Shown piece after piece: positions 60,066-64,000 of a DNA stretch of 64,000 nt (position 1 is its first letter; every line of letters begins with the position of its first letter). The DNA lies in the NCBI GenBank assembly GCA_965262055.1, contig CBDHEI010000002.1:930001-994000 (forward strand), written 5' to 3'. The notes beneath the pieces were generated by a model that saw only the letters and a program-made list of their open reading frames with translations, searched no databases and had not been told where the DNA came from. Both the position numbers and the translations under genes were made by a program. Source of the DNA: G958296245 sp965262055. GTDB lineage: Bacteria > Chloroflexota > Dehalococcoidia > Lucifugimonadales > G958296245.

Positions 60066-60068
60066 CTA
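59984..60068. repeat. Hairpin-rich interspersed repeat, copy C
   Basis: It begins GAAGTGCAGAGGGGCGAAGC, shows the same two-hairpin layout with a few substitutions (GTGGGAG-TGT-CCCCCAC) and ends GGGCGGGAACTCTAG at the ctaB 3' end. Confidence 0.85.
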
Positions 60069-60965
60069 GAGTGGACCGCCCCAGCTGACCGACCCGTCCA
60101 CCGCTATCGCAGCAAAGAGCAGCGCAAGGTACGCAAGCGAATAGACGTAAGTACCCACGGCCCCCTCGATCCCGGGCCGCCTCATGAGCCGCACCGCAAA
60201 GTACACGAACCCCAGCCCAAGCGCCAGCGCGGCCCCGAAATAGATCCACCCCACCGCCTGGGTCGCGAAGAACAGGCACGTAAGCACCAGCAGTAGCAGG
60301 GTGTAGAGGAAGATATTCCTCTTCGTCTCCGGTACGCCTGCCACCACCGGCAGCATCGGCACCCCGACACTCGCGTAGTCGTCCTTCAGCAGCAAAGCCA
60401 ACGCCCAGAAGTGCGGCGGAGTCCAGAAGAACACGATGGCGAACATGTAGACCGCCGGTAGTGCCAGGCTGCCCGTCACCGCCGTCCATCCGATCATCGG
60501 CGGCAGCGCGCCGGCGGCGCCCCCTATCACGATGTTCTGCGGAGAAGACCTCTTCAGCGCCATCGTATATACGAAGACGTAGAAGAGCGTCGCGGAGAGC
60601 GTCAGCACCGCGCTCAGCAGGTTGACCAGCGTCACGAACAGGACGAACGCAATGACGTTCGTGACCACCCCGAACACCAGCGCCTCGCGCGGCCGGATCC
60701 GAAGCGCCGCCACCGGCCGGTCCTTCGTCCTCCGCATCCTGGCGTCGATGTCCCTGTCCAGGAAGTGGTTCAGCGCGTTCGCGCCCCCCGACGCCAGCGC
60801 GCCCGCTCCCAGCACCACGATCGCCAGCTTTAGGTCCGGCGGCCCGCCGGAGGCAAGGAACATGCCGCACAGCGCCGTCAATACCAGGAGCATGACGATG
60901 CGCGGCTTGCTGAGACTCAGGTAGTCCCTGAAGACGCTCCTCGATGTAGAGGCGATAGCGGTCAC
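60066..60965 (-). CDS. ctaB: Protoheme IX farnesyltransferase (heme O synthase)
   Basis: The protein has 299 residues with about nine membrane helices. The UbiA-family first Asp-rich motif is NALNHFLDRDIDARMRRT (about 88-105). The second conserved loop is in LLLKDDYASVGVPMLPV. LSLSKPRIVMLLVLTAL starts the first helix. It converts heme B to heme O for cytochrome oxidase. The GTG start overlaps the ctaA stop (GTGA), so it is normally cotranslated with ctaA; the IS upstream may have a polar effect. Confidence 0.94.
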   Translation of the reverse strand: MTAIASTSRSVFRDYLSLSKPRIVMLLVLTALCGMFLASGGPPDLKLAIVVLGAGALASGGANALNHFLDRDIDARMRRTKDRPVAALRIRPREALVFGVVTNVIAFVLFVTLVNLLSAVLTLSATLFYVFVYTMALKRSSPQNIVIGGAAGALPPMIGWTAVTGSLALPAVYMFAIVFFWTPPHFWALALLLKDDYASVGVPMLPVVAGVPETKRNIFLYTLLLLVLTCLFFATQAVGWIYFGAALALGLGFVYFAVRLMRRPGIEGAVGTYVYSLAYLALLFAAIAVDGSVSWGGPL

Positions 60966-61160
60966 GGCACAGCGCCCCCTGACCCGTAGAGCTTCCGCGG
61001 CATCCCGTACAGCGTGGCCAGCCCAACCACGGCGGCCCACAGGAGTGTCGCGCCCGCCAGGTGCACCACCCGCATCTCGATAGTGAAGCCCGCCCACACC
61101 GTCCACGCCCCGAGGAGCACCTGCCCCGCCAGCGCGGCCAGCGCCAGCCACGCGGCCAGG

Positions 61161-61165
61161 CTAAG
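61161..61165. repeat. 5-bp target-site duplication, left
   Basis: CTAAG directly before the left IS end; identical to 62871-62875. Confidence 0.8.
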
Positions 61166-62870
61166 CCCGAATCCACCGAAAGACGACTTTGGGGACAGTC
61201 CTTGAAGAAGCCAGAGGGTGCTCCTCTGAATCTGGGAGAATGGTTTTGAAACAGAAAACCGCCCGGAAACAAGGAGCACCCAGTAGATGCTGCCACAGAA
61301 CAATCCCGACCGTATCGGCGTCGTCTTTGACGACCACCGCCTGGTGGCCAATGCCGGCCTGCTCCTGCCGGCCACCCTTGCACAGCACCTGGGCCTGCGG
61401 GAACTCGTCGACCATCACCTCGACCTAGGCTGCGCATCGGGGCGGGCGAACACGGGGGACAAACTGCTGACGCTGGTCGCTTCCGCGCTGGCGGGCGGCG
61501 ACTTCATCGACGACGCCGATGCGCTGCGTGCTGGTGGGACGGTCGGTGTTCTCGGCTGCGTGGTCAAGGCGCCATCCACCCTGGGCACCTTCCTGCGCAG
61601 CTTCCGGTGGGGGCATGTCCGTCAACTCGACCGGGTGAGCCGCCAGTTGCTGGCACGCGCATGGGCCGCTGGGGCCGGACCCGGCGACTCGCCCCTTACC
61701 ATCGACCTGGACTCCACCATCTGCGAGACCTATGGACTGGACAAAGAAGGGGCGCGACACCACAACTACACCGGCGTGCGGGGCTATCACCCACTGCTGG
61801 CCATCGCCGCCGGAACCGGCGATGTGCTGATGTCCCGGCTGCGCGAGGGCCGTGCCAACACCGCTCGCGGCGCTGCCCACTTCCTGCGTGAAACGGTGGG
61901 GCGGGTGCGCTACGGTAGGGCCAGCGGCCAACTCACGGTGCGCGCCGACAGCGGCTTCTACGCCCACGCTCTCGTCGCCGTCTGCCGCGAGATGAGTGTC
62001 CGCTTCTCCATCACCATCCGCCAGCACAAAGGCCTGCGGGAGTTGATTGAGGCGATCCCCGAGCAGGACTGGACGCCGATTCCCTACTGGATGGACGGCG
62101 CCGCCGATGTGGCCGAGACCACCTATACCCCCTTCCAGAGTGAACCCGACGCCGCGCCGGTGCGGCTCATCGTCCGGCGGGTGAAGCCCACGCCCGGTTC
62201 CCAGTTGGCCCTCTTCGCCACCTACAGCTATCACGGCTTCATCACCGACCGGGACGGGGAAACCCTGGAACTGGAGGCCGATCATCGCCGCCACGCCGAG
62301 ATCGAGAACGCCATTCGAGACCTGAAACACGGCGTCGGACTCAACCATCTCCCCTCGGGGCGCTTCGCCGCCAACGGCGCCTGGCTGGCGGTGCAGGTGA
62401 TGGCACACAACCTCGCCCGCTGGACAGCGCGCATCGGTCTGGCCGAACGGACCGTGACCACCAAGACCCTCAGGCGGCGGGTCTTCGCTCTGGTGGGACG
62501 GATCACCCGCTCGGCGCGCCGCCTTACCCTGCATCTTCCCCAGCATTGGACTTGGGAAACCCAGTTCACTCGCGCCATGGCCCGGCTGCGAGCCATTCCA
62601 CTCCCCGCCTGAACTGCCAGCCTGCAACTGACCCAACTTCCCTGAAAACTCGTGCCACCCCGGTCCCGCGAGAGTTCCCTGCTGCGTATTCTCTCGCCAT
62701 CCCGCGCATCGCAGCTCCCGCAGAGGGCCATAGGGGCGCAAGGCGGCGACTGAAGACCGTTCGCCGACCTCCAATCTACCCCAATGAGCCCAGCCATCTC
62801 CCCTGTAGCTCCCTCACCCACCCTGCCGCTGTCCTCACGCCGTCCATCGGTGTCCTTCGGTGGATTCGGG
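61166..62870. mobile_element. Complete IS1380-family insertion sequence (1705 bp)
   Basis: Left end CCCGAATCCACCGAAAGAC and the inverted right end CCCGAATCCACCGAAGGAC match at 18 of 19 positions. CTAAG flanks both sides. It contains one transposase gene. A length near 1.7 kb and a 5-bp duplication fit IS1380-family behaviour as I know it (for example ISEcp1). It is inserted in ctaA and has intact ends, so it is probably recent and possibly active. Confidence 0.92.
61287..62612 (+). CDS. IS1380-family transposase
   Basis: The protein has 441 residues and appears complete. DDE-type residues are visible: Asp in LTIDLDSTICETYG (about 131-144), Asp in LTVRADSGFYAHA (about 214-226) and Glu in HAEIENAIRDLKHGVGLNH (about 333-350). 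The N-terminal part has the family pattern GDKLLTLVASALAGGDFIDD. It lies opposite in direction to ctaA. Confidence 0.93.
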   Translation: MLPQNNPDRIGVVFDDHRLVANAGLLLPATLAQHLGLRELVDHHLDLGCASGRANTGDKLLTLVASALAGGDFIDDADALRAGGTVGVLGCVVKAPSTLGTFLRSFRWGHVRQLDRVSRQLLARAWAAGAGPGDSPLTIDLDSTICETYGLDKEGARHHNYTGVRGYHPLLAIAAGTGDVLMSRLREGRANTARGAAHFLRETVGRVRYGRASGQLTVRADSGFYAHALVAVCREMSVRFSITIRQHKGLRELIEAIPEQDWTPIPYWMDGAADVAETTYTPFQSEPDAAPVRLIVRRVKPTPGSQLALFATYSYHGFITDRDGETLELEADHRRHAEIENAIRDLKHGVGLNHLPSGRFAANGAWLAVQVMAHNLARWTARIGLAERTVTTKTLRRRVFALVGRITRSARRLTLHLPQHWTWETQFTRAMARLRAIPLPA

Positions 62871-62875
62871 CTAAG
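62871..62875. repeat. 5-bp target-site duplication, right
   Basis: CTAAG directly after the right IS end, in the same orientation as 61161-61165. Confidence 0.8.
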
Positions 62876-63620
62876 CCTGGGAACGTCCACTCCCCGCCTC
62901 AACACCATGACCGAGGCCCCGGCAAGGACGACGCCCACCGCCGCCGACAGGAAGCGGTGGACCATGTGGATCGCATATGCCGCGCCTTCCGGCAGCAGGC
63001 TGCCCCGGCACAGCGGCCACGTCCCGCACGACGAACCGGCGCCGTAGCCCACCATGTACGAGCCCCACAGGATCACCAGGAACGTACCCGCGAGCGACGC
63101 AAGTATCAGCGCGTCGGTCCACCCATCGGAACGCCCAGCATCATCTGCGGCGCCACCTTCAGCACGCCAGGTGACCAGCGTGACCACCGTCATGCACGCC
63201 ACCACGCCCTCTGCAATCCCCAGGTGGGCCAGCCTGACCCACCACGCGAGCTCCGTCCACACAACCACAGCGCCCAGCAACGCGGCTACCAGCACGAGGA
63301 ACGCACCTGCCAGGCTGGGAAACCGTATCCAGGGCTCGCCCTTGTGGCGGCGCACCGCCAGCACCGCAACGGCCAACGTCAGCAGCCCCACGACGGACGC
63401 CACGAGGCGATGGCTGAACTCCACGAGCGGCGCGCGCTCGAAGACCGGGATCACCCGCCCGTCGCACAGCGGCCAGTCCGGGCACCCAAGGCCAGAACCC
63501 GTAACCCTCACCACCCCACCCAGCGACACCTGTACGATGGAAGCGACCAGCGCAGCCAGTGCAAGATACGCAAGGGCTCTCCCGGGACGGAGGCCCTCAC
63601 TCACTAAGGATCATCATGTC

Positions 63621-63652
63621 GTTCCGATTGTGCAAATTTGCACAATCGGAAC
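63621..63652. promoter_or_regulatory. 32-bp perfect palindrome in the ctaA promoter (candidate operator)
   Basis: The half-site GTTCCGATTGTGCAAA is followed directly by its exact reverse complement, with no spacer. It covers the expected transcription start of ctaA and lies 17 bp before its GTG, so a bound repressor would block initiation. As RNA it could also form a strong hairpin with no loop space, which makes a DNA operator more likely. The regulator is unknown. Confidence 0.7.
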
Positions 63653-63679
63653 CCTAGCACACGCCCCCCTACCCGTCAA
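63651..63679 (-). promoter_or_regulatory. ctaAB promoter
   Basis: On the minus strand TTGACG (63674-63679) is followed after 17 bp by TAGGGT (63651-63656), which is preceded by TGC as an extended -10. The palindrome starts at its downstream edge. Confidence 0.5.
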
Positions 63680-63729
63680 CGAAACTTGAATCTACCTGAC
63701 GATGGAGTTCAAGAAACTCCTGTGCGCCG

Positions 63730-64000
63730 TCAAGGCCCAGGCAGCGGCTTGACATGTCCCTCCAGCCACAAGCGGAGCTCCGCGAATCTGAACGAGTTCG
63801 TCTCGAAGAGCCGCATGAAGAATCGGTAGGCTTCGTCGTTGTCGCAGTCGATGAAGCTGCCGTTCTTGCGTAGGAAAGAGTCGGTAGCGTAGAAAGCTGT
63901 CCGCTTGTTGCCGTCTACGAAGGGATGGTTCATCGCCAAGCTCTCCAGGAGAGCGGCGGCCTCCTCAATGATGCCGTCGTAGTAGCCAATTTGGGGGCGC
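63730..64000 (-). CDS. doc: Doc (death-on-curing) toxin, 5' end outside window
   Basis: About 89 residues are visible, with the frame running off the right edge. The sequence GYYDGIIEEAAALLESLAM leads into the Fic-type motif NHPFVDGNKRTAFYATDSFL. The HPFxDGNKR variant is typical of Doc, a kinase acting on elongation factor Tu, rather than the AMP-transferring Fic motif. The end is LEGHVKPLPGP. Its Phd-like antitoxin should lie upstream, beyond the window. Confidence 0.88.
   Translation of the reverse strand, partial: RPQIGYYDGIIEEAAALLESLAMNHPFVDGNKRTAFYATDSFLRKNGSFIDCDNDEAYRFFMRLFETNSFRFAELRLWLEGHVKPLPGP

Larger units (their letters stand above)
60962..63604 (-). pseudogene. ctaA: Heme A synthase gene split by an IS1380-family insertion
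   Basis: Codons from GTG 63604 to 62876 encode the first 243 residues (GLGCPDWPLCDG, VEFSHRLVAS with a heme-ligand histidine, MVHRFLSAA). Codons from 61165 to 60962 encode the rest (WLALAALAGQVLLGAWTVWA, MRVVHLAGATLLW). Joining them across one target-site copy gives an in-frame 310-residue CtaA, the usual length. In the present state the N-terminal part runs into the IS. CtaA oxidises heme O to heme A. With the gene cut, heme A would not be made unless another copy exists or the insertion is only in part of the population. Confidence 0.93.

Overview
The window is a GC-rich bacterial chromosome segment (about two thirds G+C by eye, with clearly AT-richer islands). The gene set suggests an aerobic, heterotrophic member of the Chloroflexota, possibly a SAR202/Dehalococcoidia-like lineage. 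This rests on general gene content (heme A synthesis, sarcosine oxidase-like genes, an enolase-superfamily dehydratase, several orphan dehydrogenases and amidohydrolases, small Chloroflexota-style hypothetical proteins). No rRNA or complete marker set is present, so the assignment is tentative.

Layout. 0-7 kb: end of a phosphohexomutase gene, a hicA-hicB toxin-antitoxin pair, polA, a 0.9-kb non-coding region with a strong leftward promoter, a bPH2 membrane protein and a sulfurtransferase. 7-11.7 kb: an AT-richer herA-nurA-DNA methyltransferase operon, the best candidate for a little-described defence system. 12.4-15 kb: a three-gene dehydrogenase/amidotransferase-like operon. 15-18.9 kb: soxD-soxA-soxG-like genes without soxB. 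19-26.4 kb: a membrane protein, an AtzG-like/amidase pair, an RRM protein, a phosphodiesterase coupled to an exported HExxH protein, and a Gfo/Idh oxidoreductase. 26.5-28.9 kb: a type II restriction-modification pair resembling XcyI. 29.7-32.6 kb: DUF503 and trpD-trpC-trpF. 32.7-35.9 kb: an AT-rich sacsin-like GHKL ATPase fused to a DUF3883 nuclease-like domain. 36-49 kb: NHL propeller, cupin, MFS exporter, DapA-like aldolase, a Fic protein with duplicated upstream operator-like repeats, an orphan ABC binding lipoprotein, a large Asp-box propeller protein, a PLP decarboxylase and an Amt ammonium transporter. 49.3-52 kb: a decay zone with a broken coaE, a small terminal-inverted-repeat element, a repetitive surface protein with a frameshift, and an IS1380-like transposase remnant. 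52-60 kb: tatA, tatB-maf, an SDR, a membrane protein with no standard start codon, a 2-hydroxyacid dehydrogenase, DUF488, an enolase-superfamily dehydratase, NYN, HIT and VOC proteins. 60-64 kb: ctaB and ctaA, with ctaA split by an intact IS1380-family element, a 32-bp perfect palindrome in the ctaA promoter, and a partial Doc toxin gene.

How the parts work together. Housekeeping genes (polA, trpDCF, tat, maf, amt, ctaAB) are interleaved with genetic-conflict modules (HicAB, HerA-NurA-MTase, XcyI-like R-M, sacsin-DUF3883, Fic, Doc), several of which stand out by lower GC. A family of roughly 90-bp hairpin-rich repeats (three good copies, three diverged or partial) sits in intergenic gaps, next to a truncated gene in one case. 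The most direct result is that removing the 1705-bp IS plus one copy of its 5-bp target duplication restores a full-length ctaA reading frame.
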